Assembly (NCBI RefSeq): GCF_000717335.1
Contig: NZ_JNYZ01000010.1
Coordinates: forward strand, 1-64,000
DNA length: 64,000 nt
Origin: Amycolatopsis jejuensis
GTDB lineage: Bacteria; Actinomycetota; Actinomycetes; Mycobacteriales; Pseudonocardiaceae
Direction: 5' to 3'
How positions within the stretch are numbered: position 1 is the first letter of the stretch; each line of letters starts with the position of its first letter. Position numbers and translations under genes: made by a program. This document shows positions 26,141 through 34,365 of this stretch, one piece after another. The notes below the pieces were generated by a model. It was not told where the DNA came from, made no database searches, and saw nothing but the letters and a program-made list of their open reading frames with translations.

Positions 26141-26459
26141 CGGGCCGGGTGCGGTTGAGCCGTGCCCTGGCGGGTAGCCCCATGCTGGACCGGGGTCGGG
26201 AAAGTTCGGTCTGAAGCCGGACTCGCCCGGGTGGTCTCTGAGCCACGGCGAGCCCGGGCAGGTTCAGTTCTGGTCGGGCTGGCTTCGGGCCGAGCGGGAG
26301 TGACTCGGCGAGTCCAGGTTGAGCTCGGGGCGGGGACGGGCTGGCTGCGCTGCACTGGCTCGGATCGCCGTGTCCAGGCGAGGTCGGCTCCAGCCGGACG
26401 GCCGGAGGCCAAGCGGGTTCGGATCCGCCGGATCAGCTCGGAGCAGGCCGGGGCGAGCG

Positions 26460-26595
26460 ATGTTCAGCCCACAGCGTTCAGCCCCACGGTGTCCAGCCCC
26501 AGCAGTGTCCAGCCCCACGGCGTCCAGCCCCACGACGCTCGGCCGCACGACGCTCGGCCCCACGGTGTTCAGCCCCACGATGTTGAGCTCGACAA
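26460..26595. repeat. Degenerate 15-base repeats (CCCCACGGTGTCCAG type)
   Basis: Eight or so imperfect copies of a unit like CAGCCCCACGGTGTC and CGGCCCCACGACGCT between the G-rich repeats and the clpP pair. The whole gap 25900-26787 shows no gene with domain or ribosome-site support. Confidence 0.65.
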
Positions 26596-26787
26596 GGGTC
26601 GGCTCGGCTGGGCCAGCTCGGAGTGGCACGGACGCGTTTCGCGTCGGCGGGGCCAGACCGGAGGTGGGCTGGCCAACCTCCGAGTGAGGTCGGCACCCCA
26701 GAAGCCGGTCACCTCGATCCGCGCCAGCCCGCACCCCACCCAGTCCACGCAACCAGCGGCCCGCCAACCGACACCCCACCAATCACC

Positions 26788-27378
26788 TCACGGGCGGTAC
26801 TCGATCACCTGATCCGCCAACCCGTACTCCACCGCCCCCGCGGCGTCGAAGACTCGGTCCCGGTCGGTGTCGTGGCGTAGTTCGGACGGGGGGTGGCCCG
26901 TGTGGTTCGACACGATCTCCTCGAGTTGAGTTCGTACGCGCACGACCTCATCCGCCTGCAGGATCAGGTCCGGGATCGTGCCGCGGCCTTGCGCGGCCGG
27001 TTGGTGGAGGACCACTCGCGCGTGCGGCAGCACCGAACGGCGGCCTGCGGCGCCAGCGGCGAGCAGAACTGCGCCCGTCGCTACTGCTTGGCCTACGCAC
27101 GTCGTTGCGACCGGGGCCTTGATGAAGCGCATCGTGTCGTACAGCGCAAGCATTGCGGACGGGTCGCCGCCCTCCGAGTTGATGTACAGGTTGATCTCCT
27201 GTTCCGGGTTGTCCGACTCCAGGAACAGCAGCTGCGCGATCAACGCGTTCGCGACGCCCGAGTCGATTGCCGTGCCCAGGTACACAATGCGTTCCGACAG
27301 CAGGTGCGAGTAGACGTCCATGATCCGCTCGCCGCCGGCGTTTCGGGTGATGACGTTCGGAATCGTGTACGTGCTCAT
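26788..27378 (-). CDS. clpP: ClpP-family protein lacking the catalytic serine
   Basis: A 196-aa ClpP homologue, second of a pair. The fold is intact: [68 protein letters not shown]. In normal ClpP the middle motif reads GQAASMG with the nucleophilic serine; here it is GQAVATG, so Ala100 replaces it, while His125 and Asp170 stay at the normal 25- and 45-residue spacings. The subunit is therefore predicted to be proteolytically dead and to act as a structural or regulatory partner. ATG 27378 overlaps the stop of the upstream clpP by 4 bases, so the two are made together, presumably as a mixed ring. Confidence 0.9.
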   Translation of the reverse strand: MSTYTIPNVITRNAGGERIMDVYSHLLSERIVYLGTAIDSGVANALIAQLLFLESDNPEQEINLYINSEGGDPSAMLALYDTMRFIKAPVATTCVGQAVATGAVLLAAGAAGRRSVLPHARVVLHQPAAQGRGTIPDLILQADEVVRVRTQLEEIVSNHTGHPPSELRHDTDRDRVFDAAGAVEYGLADQVIEYRP

Positions 27379-27989
27379 GCGCGGACCCCCAGCCCCATCG
27401 CGTGCGTGCGCACCGGCACGACCTGTTCCAGCCTCTCGACGATCCGGTCGACGAACCCGTACTCCTGCGCTTGCGTAGCCGTGAACCACCTGTCGTGCAA
27501 GGAATCCGCGAAGATGCGGTCCAGCGGCTGACCGGTGTCCTCCGCGATCAGGCCCAGTACGGTGTCGCGGGTGTACCGGAGATCGTCCGCCTGCACTTCC
27601 ACCTCGACCGCCGAACCGCCGATCCCCGCTGAACCCTGGTGCATCAGGATCCGCGCGTGCGGCAGCGCGAACCGCTTGCCCGGCGTCCCCGCGGACAGCA
27701 GGAACTGGCCCGCACTGCAGGCGAGCCCCAGCGCGAGCGTCGCGACATCGCACGGGACCAGGCGCATCACGTCGCGAATCGCGAGCATCGACGGAACCGA
27801 GCCGCCCGGCGAATGGATCCACAACGCGATGTCCTTGACCGGGTCCTCCCCCGCGAGAGACAGCATCTGCGTGGCGAGGACTGTCCCGTTGTCGTCGTCG
27901 AGTGCCCCGTCCAGCACCAGGACCCGCTGGCTCAGGAACCGTTCCCGGAGCCGGTGGTCGAACATCGGCTGAGTCGATTCGTTGGTCAT
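27375..27989 (-). CDS. clpP: ATP-dependent Clp protease proteolytic subunit
   Basis: A 204-aa ClpP with a complete triad: Ser92 in [15 protein letters not shown], His117 in [10 protein letters not shown] and Asp162 in FADSLHDRW. It would hydrolyse peptides in a barrel fed by ClpX or ClpC. The N-terminal [20 protein letters not shown] is typical of the accessory actinobacterial ClpP3/ClpP4 group rather than housekeeping ClpP1/P2. ATG 27989 chosen because the upstream frame runs into the operator. Two tandem PopR-type boxes lie at 28031-28062, 41 bases upstream. Cotranscribed with the serine-less paralogue. Confidence 0.9.
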   Translation of the reverse strand: MTNESTQPMFDHRLRERFLSQRVLVLDGALDDDNGTVLATQMLSLAGEDPVKDIALWIHSPGGSVPSMLAIRDVMRLVPCDVATLALGLACSAGQFLLSAGTPGKRFALPHARILMHQGSAGIGGSAVEVEVQADDLRYTRDTVLGLIAEDTGQPLDRIFADSLHDRWFTATQAQEYGFVDRIVERLEQVVPVRTHAMGLGVRA

Positions 27990-28030
27990 GCTTCCGACAA
28001 TGCCGCCGTACCCACCGCTTTGTCCGCTCG

Positions 28031-28062
28031 TTCTGCCCACAGCAGATCTGCTCACAGCAGCG
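28031..28062. promoter_or_regulatory. Two tandem PopR-type boxes upstream of the clpP pair
   Basis: TTCTGCC-CAC-AGCAGAT (28031-28047) followed, sharing two bases, by ATCTGCT-CAC-AGCAGCG (28046-28062). Both follow the TTCTGCC/T-N3-GGCAGAA pattern with mismatches at the outer edge. The proximal box is 41 bases from the clpP ATG, exactly as in front of the XRE gene. Confidence 0.6.
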
Positions 28063-28085
28063 TGGCTACCTGCGCGGCCGGGGCC

Positions 28086-28290
28086 TGCGCGAACGCTCCG
28101 TCAGTGACGCCCGGTCGGGCGCCCGGTCAAGCCCGGTCAAGCCCGGTTGGGTGCCCGGTCAAGCCCAGTTGAGTGCCCGGTGAAGGCCGGTTGAGTGCCC
28201 GGCGAAGCCCGGTCGAGCCAGGTGGAGCCCGGTCGAGCCAGGTGGAGCACCCGGTCGAGCCCGGTCGAGGGCCAGGTCGAGCCCCGGGTT
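28086..28290. repeat. GCCCGGTCAA/GAGCCAGGTGGA tandem repeats
   Basis: Ten-base units (GCCCGGTCAA and variants) at about 28110-28160, then a 20-base unit GCCCGGTCGAGCCAGGTGGA twice at about 28206-28245. Located just upstream of the clpP promoter; no coding support. Confidence 0.7.
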
Positions 28291-28299
28291 CCGCGGGGT

Positions 28300-29060
28300 C
28301 GAGCGACTGCCCGCCGCGGAACAAATACCCGATCGGTGACTCCCACACCTCCGCATCGCGTTTCGCACGCCACCGCACCGGTGTGCTCACAACGGCCGCC
28401 ATGGCAAAAGCACCGAGCATCGGCGGTACTCCAACCACCTGAGGAACCCCAGTTCGGCCACCATCGGCAACGACCGCTTGACGTTCGCCAATCCCCGCAC
28501 AGATTCCGCCCCGAAGCCGCGCATTCTCTCCCGCAATTCGGTCTGTCGAGTAGTCATCCGGCGCTACCCCTCGACCCGCAGGTGGTCCCCGATCATCGCC
28601 CGGCCCCGCACGTCCAGCGCGGCCAATTCACCCTGCTCCGCGGCATACCGGCGAACCGCCCGGAGCCCGGACCTCGACGATCTACTCCACCGCGACGCCG
28701 TCGAGATCCGCCGACACGGCGGTTACGAACCCCAGCAAACAAACGCTCGACCGGACCGGCCCGCGAAACGTGCGTTCTATCGCGATGGGCGACCGGCTAC
28801 CGACCGAATTGCGCCCCACCCGACGTTGCCTGGATGGGATGTCGACCGGCTTGCGTCGGTGTTTCTCCGCAAACCGCCCACCGAGCCGGAATTCCGGCCT
28901 GAGCAGCGGACGGCCGACCAGCCCAGTTCAGCACGCAGGACCCGGCCGACGTCGGAGACCGGGTACCCGGTCGAACGCAGGCGCCGCATGCCAGGCCAGT
29001 CCGGCACCGGAATCGGGCTGCTGCCACCCACGGTTGCCGACCGGCGTCTCCGGAACCCGA
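28300..29060. other. Gene-free, possibly decayed region
   Basis: About 760 bases without a convincing gene. The minus strand holds a 56-codon frame from an ATG near 28555 (MTTRQTELRERMRGFGAESV) that stops near 28390, and protein-like but stop-interrupted stretches near 28580-28700 and 28940-29000. These may be remnants of dead genes; no family is recognisable. Confidence 0.35.
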
Positions 29061-30641
29061 TCAGCTCACCGCGACCCGCGGTGGCTCGAACTCCATTGTC
29101 GACGCGGTGAACGGCGATTCCCGGAGGCGGAACTTCTCGATTTTTCCGGTGGGAGTCACGGGAAGTGCGGCGACGATTTCCACATACCGCGGCACCTGGA
29201 AACGTGCCATTGTGTCCAGGCTGAACTGCCAAATCTCCTCAGCCGACGCGTCGTGGCCTTCCTTGAGTACGACGGCGATTTTGATCTCCTCCTCGGTGAG
29301 GTCGGAGGGAACTCCGAAGGCTGCGCAGTCCAGCACCGCGGCATGTTGCCGGATTCCTTCCTCGACCTCGAATGCCGAAATGTTCTCTCCACGGCGCCGG
29401 ATTGCCTCCTTTTTCCGGCCGACGAAATAGAAATTGCCGTCCTCGTCCACCCGTGCGAGGTCGCCGCTGTGGAACCACAGGTTTCGGGTCGCTGCGACGG
29501 TCGCAGCGGGATCGCAGTGGTAGCCGGAGAACATGAGGTCGGGCGATTTCGCGCGGACGAGCAGCTCGCCGACCTCACCGGCGGGCACTTCGTGGTCGTT
29601 CTCATCGGCGATGCGGACCTCGAAGCCGGACGTGACCCGCCCGCACGAGCCGGGTACGCGTGGCTGGTCCCACCGCTGGGTGATCGGGATGCTGGCTTCC
29701 ACCGAACCGTACAGCTCGACGATGGTGAGCCCGAACCGTCTCTCGAACTCCGGTGCCCACTCCGGAACCGGCACACCCCACGCAAGGCGGACGGAATTGT
29801 CCGCGTCGTCGGGGCGCGGGTCCGCTTTCCACAGGATCGACAGGGTTGCGCCCATGAAATCGAAGACGGTCGCGCCGGTGTCCCGCACCTCCTGCCAGAA
29901 CCGGGAAGCGCTGAACCGGCGGCCGATCGCACCGGTCGCGCCCAGGAGCAACGCCGGGACGGTGGTGAGGGCGGTGGCGTCGGCGTGGAAAAGCGGGAAC
30001 GGGCAGTACAGGACGTCATCGGCGGTCAACCCGAAGTCTTGCACGGCAATGGCCGCCTGGGAAACGAAATACCGGTGCGACAGCATGCACGCCTTGGACC
30101 GGCCAGTGGTACCTGAGGTGTAGAGCAGCGCGGACAGATCGGAGCCGGAAACCTCGACCGGCGGCACCGGCTCGTCGAGGTAGAGGTCTTCGGCTTGCAG
30201 CGCGGCGGCCGCACCGTTGACGACGACAGTGGCGTCGGATCCGCACCGGGCCAGGGATTCTTCGAGCGGAGCCCGCAGGTCCGCGTCGACGAAGAACACC
30301 CGGGCGTCGGCAAGGCGCACTGCCGTTTCGAGACCCAGCCCGCGGAATTCGGTGTTGATCGGAACCCAGGTCGCGCCAAGCCGGTTCGCGGCGAACCAGG
30401 TGTGCTCGCACAACAACGAATTCCGCAGGAAAACCGCCACCCGGTCGCCGCGGCCGACCCCGCAGCGGGCGCGCAGCCCGGCCGCGAGCCTGCCGACGCC
30501 TTCGTCGAATTCGGCGAACGTGACGTCGGTGCCGTCGATCCGCAAGAAGGTCCGGTTTCCCCAGCGGGACACTGCGTTCCGGAGTGCCGAGGTGAGGGTG
30601 AGGCCGGCCGTGCTGGCCGGCGACACGGTCGTGTGGTCCAT
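29061..30641 (-). CDS. Acyl/aryl-CoA ligase (crotonobetaine/4-chlorobenzoate-CoA ligase-like)
   Basis: A 526-aa ANL ligase. A3 is LLYTSGTTGRSKACMLSH (near residue 170), A5 is ELYGSVEASIP (near 305), the hinge GDLARVDEDGNFYFVGRKKE (near 400), and the A10 lysine is in TPTGKIEKFRL (near 500). The wording is closest to CaiC-type crotonobetaine/carnitine-CoA ligases and aromatic-acid CoA ligases. ATG 30641 chosen from the DNA and homology (MDHTTVSPASTAGLTL). It follows a crotonase gene after 20 bases; ligase plus crotonase plus the nearby thioesterase and transporter suggest uptake and CoA-dependent conversion of an organic acid. Confidence 0.83.
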   Translation of the reverse strand: MDHTTVSPASTAGLTLTSALRNAVSRWGNRTFLRIDGTDVTFAEFDEGVGRLAAGLRARCGVGRGDRVAVFLRNSLLCEHTWFAANRLGATWVPINTEFRGLGLETAVRLADARVFFVDADLRAPLEESLARCGSDATVVVNGAAAALQAEDLYLDEPVPPVEVSGSDLSALLYTSGTTGRSKACMLSHRYFVSQAAIAVQDFGLTADDVLYCPFPLFHADATALTTVPALLLGATGAIGRRFSASRFWQEVRDTGATVFDFMGATLSILWKADPRPDDADNSVRLAWGVPVPEWAPEFERRFGLTIVELYGSVEASIPITQRWDQPRVPGSCGRVTSGFEVRIADENDHEVPAGEVGELLVRAKSPDLMFSGYHCDPAATVAATRNLWFHSGDLARVDEDGNFYFVGRKKEAIRRRGENISAFEVEEGIRQHAAVLDCAAFGVPSDLTEEEIKIAVVLKEGHDASAEEIWQFSLDTMARFQVPRYVEIVAALPVTPTGKIEKFRLRESPFTASTMEFEPPRVAVS

Positions 30642-30661
30642 CCGATTTCCTTCCGATGGGG

Positions 30662-31423
30662 TCAGGGCCGGCCTTCGGCGCCGAACCGGACGAAACTCTC
30701 CGCGGTTTCCGGAGATTGGAAGCAGTAGGTAGCTGTTTCGACCTCGAGCCGGAGATTCGTGTCGAGCGTCGGCGCGGCGGCCAGTTCGATCGCGCGTTTC
30801 ACGGCGGTCTGCGATCGGCGCGGCCCTTTCGCATAAGCGGTGGCGACTTCGAGCGCGCGGGCGATCGGGTCCTCGTGAAACTCCGTGTACAGCCCGATCC
30901 GGCCGCCTTCCTCGGGCTCGACCCAACGTCCGCTCAGGAGAAGTTCCTTGGCGCGCAACAATCCCACCATCGCGGGCAACCGCGACGTGATCCCTCCGGT
31001 TGGCGCGTGCCCGATCGCGGCCTCGGGAAACTTGAGCCGCGCCTGCGGACCGGCGACCACGTGGTCGGCTGCGAGCGCGATCTCGGCCCCGCCGCCGACG
31101 GCGTAGCCATGCACCGCGCTGACCACCACCCCCGGCCCCGACACCATCAGCCGGGTGATGTCCTGCAGCAGCTCGAACGACTCGCGCAGTTCCTCGACGG
31201 ACCCGGTTTCCGGGGCCAGCGTCTCGCGGAGGTCTTCCCCCGCGCAGAACGCACGGCCGGCGCCGCGGATCACGATCGCGCCGGCTCCTCGACCGGCGCG
31301 GAGGGCGTCCACGAGTCCGGTCAAGAGGGCGACGTTGATGGCATTGAGTGACGATGGGCGGTTGAGGGTGATCAGAGCGACGTCGCCTTCGCGCTCTAGG
31401 AGAACTGGGTCTTCCGCTGACAC
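30662..31423 (-). CDS. Enoyl-CoA hydratase/isomerase (crotonase) family protein
   Basis: A 253-aa crotonase. The two oxyanion-hole regions are GAGRAFCAGEDL (near residue 58) and VHGYAVGGGAEIALAAD (near 105). At the usual positions for the two hydratase glutamates there is a Glu in KFPEAAIGHAPTGG, but the first (normally in GAGAE) is also Glu, in GGGAEIA, so hydration is feasible. Crotonases also include dehalogenases and decarboxylases. It heads a two-gene unit with the CoA ligase; a FadR-like half-site lies at 31440-31454 just upstream of its start. Confidence 0.83.
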   Translation of the reverse strand: MSAEDPVLLEREGDVALITLNRPSSLNAINVALLTGLVDALRAGRGAGAIVIRGAGRAFCAGEDLRETLAPETGSVEELRESFELLQDITRLMVSGPGVVVSAVHGYAVGGGAEIALAADHVVAGPQARLKFPEAAIGHAPTGGITSRLPAMVGLLRAKELLLSGRWVEPEEGGRIGLYTEFHEDPIARALEVATAYAKGPRRSQTAVKRAIELAAAPTLDTNLRLEVETATYCFQSPETAESFVRFGAEGRP

Positions 31424-31439
31424 TGTTATTGCTCCTTTT

Positions 31440-31454
31440 ACTGGCCTTACCTCT
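31440..31454. promoter_or_regulatory. Weak FadR-type site upstream of the crotonase gene
   Basis: ACTGGCCTTACCTCT shares the left arm ACTGGCC and part of the right arm with the operator-like sequences at 34104 and 34205. It sits 16 bases upstream of the crotonase start. Only half the palindrome is kept, so this is tentative. Confidence 0.3.
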
Positions 31455-31599
31455 ATGGAGGTCAGACAGGTGGCGAGTTGATGATGGACTTCGTGGTCGG
31501 GTTGCCGGTGGCTAGGCCGGGCTCGGGACTCGGGGAGCGACGCGGCGCTGGTGGGCAGTCGGCGAACGGGTAGGTGCGGTTTCCGGGAGCGGACCCGAT

Positions 31600-31990
31600 G
31601 TGACCAGACGACTGACGGCTGGACAGTTAGTGGTCAGACGGCTGGCAGTCGGGCAGTTAGCGGTCAGACGGCTGGCAGTCGGGCAGTTGGTGGCTGGGCA
31701 GTTGGCGGCCGGGCAGTTGGTGGCCGGGCAGTTGGTGGCCGGACAGCTGGCGGCTTGGCAGTTGGTGGTCGGACAGCTGGCGGCTGAACGACTGGTGGAC
31801 TGGTGGACTGGCCGAGCACAGGCCAGGTGGGCTAGCGGCCGGACAGCTGGCGGCCTGACGGTTGGCGACCGGGCGACTGGCCGGACCGCTGGTGGACTAG
31901 CCAGTCCGAGCTGACGGCGCACAGGGGTGAGCGTCGGGTTGTCGGTGGGCCTCGGGTTGTCGCTGGGCCTCGGGTTGTCGGTGGGCGGCA
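31600..31990. repeat. Tandem repeats (30-, 15- and 18-base units)
   Basis: About 31600-31780: a 30-base unit with core GCTGGCAGTCGGGCAGTTAG, twice, changing into a 15-base unit GTTGGTGGCCGGGCA. About 31930-31985: GGGTTGTCGGTGGGCCTC three times. The gap 31424-32086 between the crotonase promoter and the GntR gene is otherwise empty. Unit lengths are multiples of three, so frames stay open, but no start signal or domain supports translation. Confidence 0.75.
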
Positions 31991-32086
31991 GGTCAGCGGA
32001 GGTGCGAGACAAGCCCGCGGCAGAACTGACGGGGCAGCGCGCGGGTGCAGACCAGAGGGTCAGAGCAGCGGGTCAGAGCAAGACGG

Positions 32087-32890
32087 TCAGAGCATCGGCG
32101 GGGTGTGGGAAGCGAACTCCCGCAATCGGGTGGCTCGGTCTTCCGGCAGAAAACGGGCGAAGTGGTCCACCATGTCCTCCTTGGCGAGCCTTGCGGCGGT
32201 TTCGCCGTCTCGCTTGGCTATTGCGGCCAGTACTCGTTCGTGGCGGGTGCAGCTGTCCTGCATCAGGCGTTCGCGGTCTTCGGTGAACGACAGTTTCGAC
32301 TCGATCAGGTTGGCGACCACCCCGCGTACGACCTCGTTGCACGCTCGCAGCAAGCCGCTGTGTGAGGCGTCCGCGATGGTCTGGTGGAACTCGACGTCCA
32401 TGCGCGAGAAGACTTCGTACCCGCGCGCGATGCTGGCCGTCAGGCGTTCGTGGGCTTCGAAGATCCGGGCCAGTTCCTCGTCGGTGTGCTCGGTGGCGGC
32501 GAGGTACGTGGTGGAGCCCTCGATGATCATCCGGAACTGCACGACGTCCGCGAGATCCGAATGTTCCAGGTGCACCAGCGCGGTCATCGCGCGCTGGAGG
32601 TTGTCCGGCGAGAAGGGCTGTACCTCGGCGCCCCCCGTCGCGTCGCCTTGGCGCGAGCGGATCAGGCCGGAGCTCTCGAGCACCCGCAGCGCTTCGCGGA
32701 CGGTCGGCCGGCTGACCGCGAACTGGGTGACCATCTCCCGTTCGCTCGGCAGTCGCTGGCCTGGCCGCAGCTCACCACGGTAGATCGCGTCCTCGATCTG
32801 GCGCACGATGATCTCGTACGCCCGCACCGGGCGCGCGGGCGTGAACGTGGGCCTCGCGGACGCGTCGTGCTGCACCGGATCACTCCTCAC
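32087..32890 (-). CDS. GntR-family regulator, FadR/FCD subfamily
   Basis: A 267-aa regulator: winged helix at about residues 25-95 (LPSEREMVTQFAVSRPTVRE, ALRVLESSGLIRSRQG), then an FCD effector domain with the metal-binding histidines typical of the group (DVEFHQTIADASHSG near 170; TRHERVLAAI near 220). The GTG start overlaps the HAD gene's stop by 4 bases. It ends a three-gene unit with the dehalogenase-like and thioesterase genes. FadR-like palindromes in front of this unit and the divergent transporter are its probable operators. Confidence 0.87.
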   Translation of the reverse strand: MRSDPVQHDASARPTFTPARPVRAYEIIVRQIEDAIYRGELRPGQRLPSEREMVTQFAVSRPTVREALRVLESSGLIRSRQGDATGGAEVQPFSPDNLQRAMTALVHLEHSDLADVVQFRMIIEGSTTYLAATEHTDEELARIFEAHERLTASIARGYEVFSRMDVEFHQTIADASHSGLLRACNEVVRGVVANLIESKLSFTEDRERLMQDSCTRHERVLAAIAKRDGETAARLAKEDMVDHFARFLPEDRATRLREFASHTPPML

Positions 32891-33561
32891 TGGGGCGAGT
32901 CGGTGAACAACGCCCTCGCAATGTCGGGGAGCGGCGTGAGGTCTTCGATCACCGCAGCCGCACTGTGAGTATCCCTCCCCTCCGGTTCGCGCTCGACATA
33001 CACCGCCGGAGCCCCGTGCCGGATCGCCGGCTCGACGTCGTGGAACCAGCTGCAGGCGACGTGCACCCAGCGACCCGGCTCGACGTCGGACCGCTGCGCG
33101 AACGTCGTGAAATGCCCGGCCGCTGGCTTGTAGGAACCGACGTCCGCACTGGTCACCAGTAGGTCGACGGGTACCGGGAACCCGCGGATCGTCACCTCGA
33201 TCAGCTCGCGGTCGACGTTCGACAGGATCCCGATCTTGAACCCCGTCCTGGCCAGCTCGAGCAGGACGTCGTCGGTTTCAGGAAAACGTGGCCACGTGGT
33301 CAGGCCACTGCCGAGTACCTGGTCACCGTCCGGTGGAAGGCGGATTCCGGTCGCGGCGGCGGCGCGCCGCAATGCTTCCGCCAGTACGTCGCGGTAGGTC
33401 GCACCCGGCTGTTCCTGCTGGACCACGGGCTCGTGCCGGTGGTACTCGGCCAGCAGCTCGGCTGCCCGATCGCCAGCGACCGGGCGCAGGTCGGCGAGCA
33501 TGCCGGAGCGCCAGTCGACCAGGGTTCCGTAGCAGTCGAAGGTGAGCCAGTCGCTGCTCAT
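32887..33561 (-). CDS. HAD hydrolase, L-2-haloacid dehalogenase type II-like
   Basis: A 224-aa HAD-superfamily hydrolase. Motif I is TFDCYGTLVDWRSG (nucleophile Asp9), motif II is GILSNVDREL (near residue 115), the lysine is in SYKPAAGHF and the acidic motif in VACSWFHDVEPA (near 175). Sequence and size fit the haloacid dehalogenase type II branch (FDxYGTLxD), in which the Asp attacks the carbon bearing the halogen; many relatives are phosphatases of unknown substrate. It is 22 bases behind the thioesterase gene and overlaps the GntR gene. Confidence 0.8.
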   Translation of the reverse strand: MSSDWLTFDCYGTLVDWRSGMLADLRPVAGDRAAELLAEYHRHEPVVQQEQPGATYRDVLAEALRRAAAATGIRLPPDGDQVLGSGLTTWPRFPETDDVLLELARTGFKIGILSNVDRELIEVTIRGFPVPVDLLVTSADVGSYKPAAGHFTTFAQRSDVEPGRWVHVACSWFHDVEPAIRHGAPAVYVEREPEGRDTHSAAAVIEDLTPLPDIARALFTDSPQ

Positions 33562-33583
33562 GGCGTCCTCATTTCCGGCCGGG

Positions 33584-34087
33584 TCATCGGGCCAGTTTCC
33601 CGGCCAGCCGGGCAGTCGAGGCGACCGCCCGGCCGTGCCGGATGCGCGCGCACAGCCGGTCGCCGTCGTAAATCTCGACGTCGAACGTCAAGCGGCGGCC
33701 GTCGCGCTCCACCACCTGGGCCCGAGCTACCAGCCGGGCGCCGACCGGGCTGGGCAGGAGGTGCTCGATAGCCGCCGAAACCCCGACGGTCACCTCGCCC
33801 GGCCCGAGCTCGCCGGCGACGGCGTTGTGACAGGCAACCTCGGCAAGCCCGAGGACGAACGGCGTCGACGCCGCGGGCGGGAAATGCGCGCCGAACGCCG
33901 CTGCAGTGTCATCTGGTCCGACCTCTTGCTCCAGGACTGCACTGGCACCACTGGCACCACCACTGGCGCCACTGACCCTGTTGACCACGTTGACACCGCT
34001 GACACTGCTGGCATCGCTGACATCCCCGGCAGCACCGGCAGCACCGGCAAGACCACCATCACCGCCTCCGCTGGCCTCATTGGTCAT
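33584..34087 (-). CDS. Hot-dog thioesterase, FlK-like, with low-complexity N-terminus
   Basis: A 167-aa protein. Residues about 65-165 are a hot-dog fold with the layout of FlK, the fluoroacetyl-CoA thioesterase: TPFVLGLAEVACHNAV (Thr and Glu of the FlK triad positions), GVSAAIEHLLPSPVG (His) and RRLTFDVEIYDGDRLCARIRHGR. Residues 1-55 are Gly/Ser/Ala/Val-rich (GGDGGLAGAAGAAGD, SVSGVNVVNRVSGASGGASG) and are encoded by an imperfect repeat, so they look like an expanded, disordered extension; a shorter start cannot be excluded. It would release an acid from its CoA thioester. First gene of the unit divergent from the MFS transporter. Confidence 0.72.
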   Translation of the reverse strand: MTNEASGGGDGGLAGAAGAAGDVSDASSVSGVNVVNRVSGASGGASGASAVLEQEVGPDDTAAAFGAHFPPAASTPFVLGLAEVACHNAVAGELGPGEVTVGVSAAIEHLLPSPVGARLVARAQVVERDGRRLTFDVEIYDGDRLCARIRHGRAVASTARLAGKLAR

Positions 34088-34103
34088 AGAACCTCCTTAG
34101 TTC

Positions 34104-34118
34104 ACTGGCCTGACCACT
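34104..34118. promoter_or_regulatory. FadR-type operator candidate 1
   Basis: ACTGGCCTGACCACT in the divergent promoter region, 16 bases upstream of the thioesterase start. It resembles the CTGGTNNGACCAG pattern of FadR-type GntR operators. Confidence 0.45.
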
Positions 34119-34204
34119 AGCAGAGCTCACCGCCGCCGCAAATGTCAAGCCAGAGATTTGCGTCTTGACAGGCGGCGGGAGATAGCTCACAGTTCCCTCC
34201 TATC

Positions 34205-34219
34205 ACTGGCTAGACCAGT
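34205..34219. promoter_or_regulatory. FadR-type operator candidate 2
   Basis: ACTGG-CTAGA-CCAGT, with perfect 5-base arms, in the same intergenic region, 146 bases upstream of the MFS transporter start. Two related sites about 100 bases apart suggest that the GntR protein represses both directions. Confidence 0.5.
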
Positions 34220-34365
34220 AACCCACTGTGATTACCTGTCGGACCGTCGTTCTCCGGCAAACCCGCTGACGACGGTCACGTGGGCGCCCGCTCATGCCCA
34301 CCGTGCGGACGTCCCATGCCCTCGGCGCTCGCTCAACTCCCCCGATGCCCACAAGGAGAGTCATC

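Noticed and set aside
25705..26412. Minus-strand Asn/Pro/Gln-rich open frame across the G-rich repeats
   Set aside because: Pure repeat translation with no start signal, and it overlaps the XRE gene antisense.
26788..27822. Long form of the second ClpP (344 aa)
   Set aside because: The extra N-terminus is the first clpP read in another frame; the ATG at 27378 with a 4-base overlap is the normal start.
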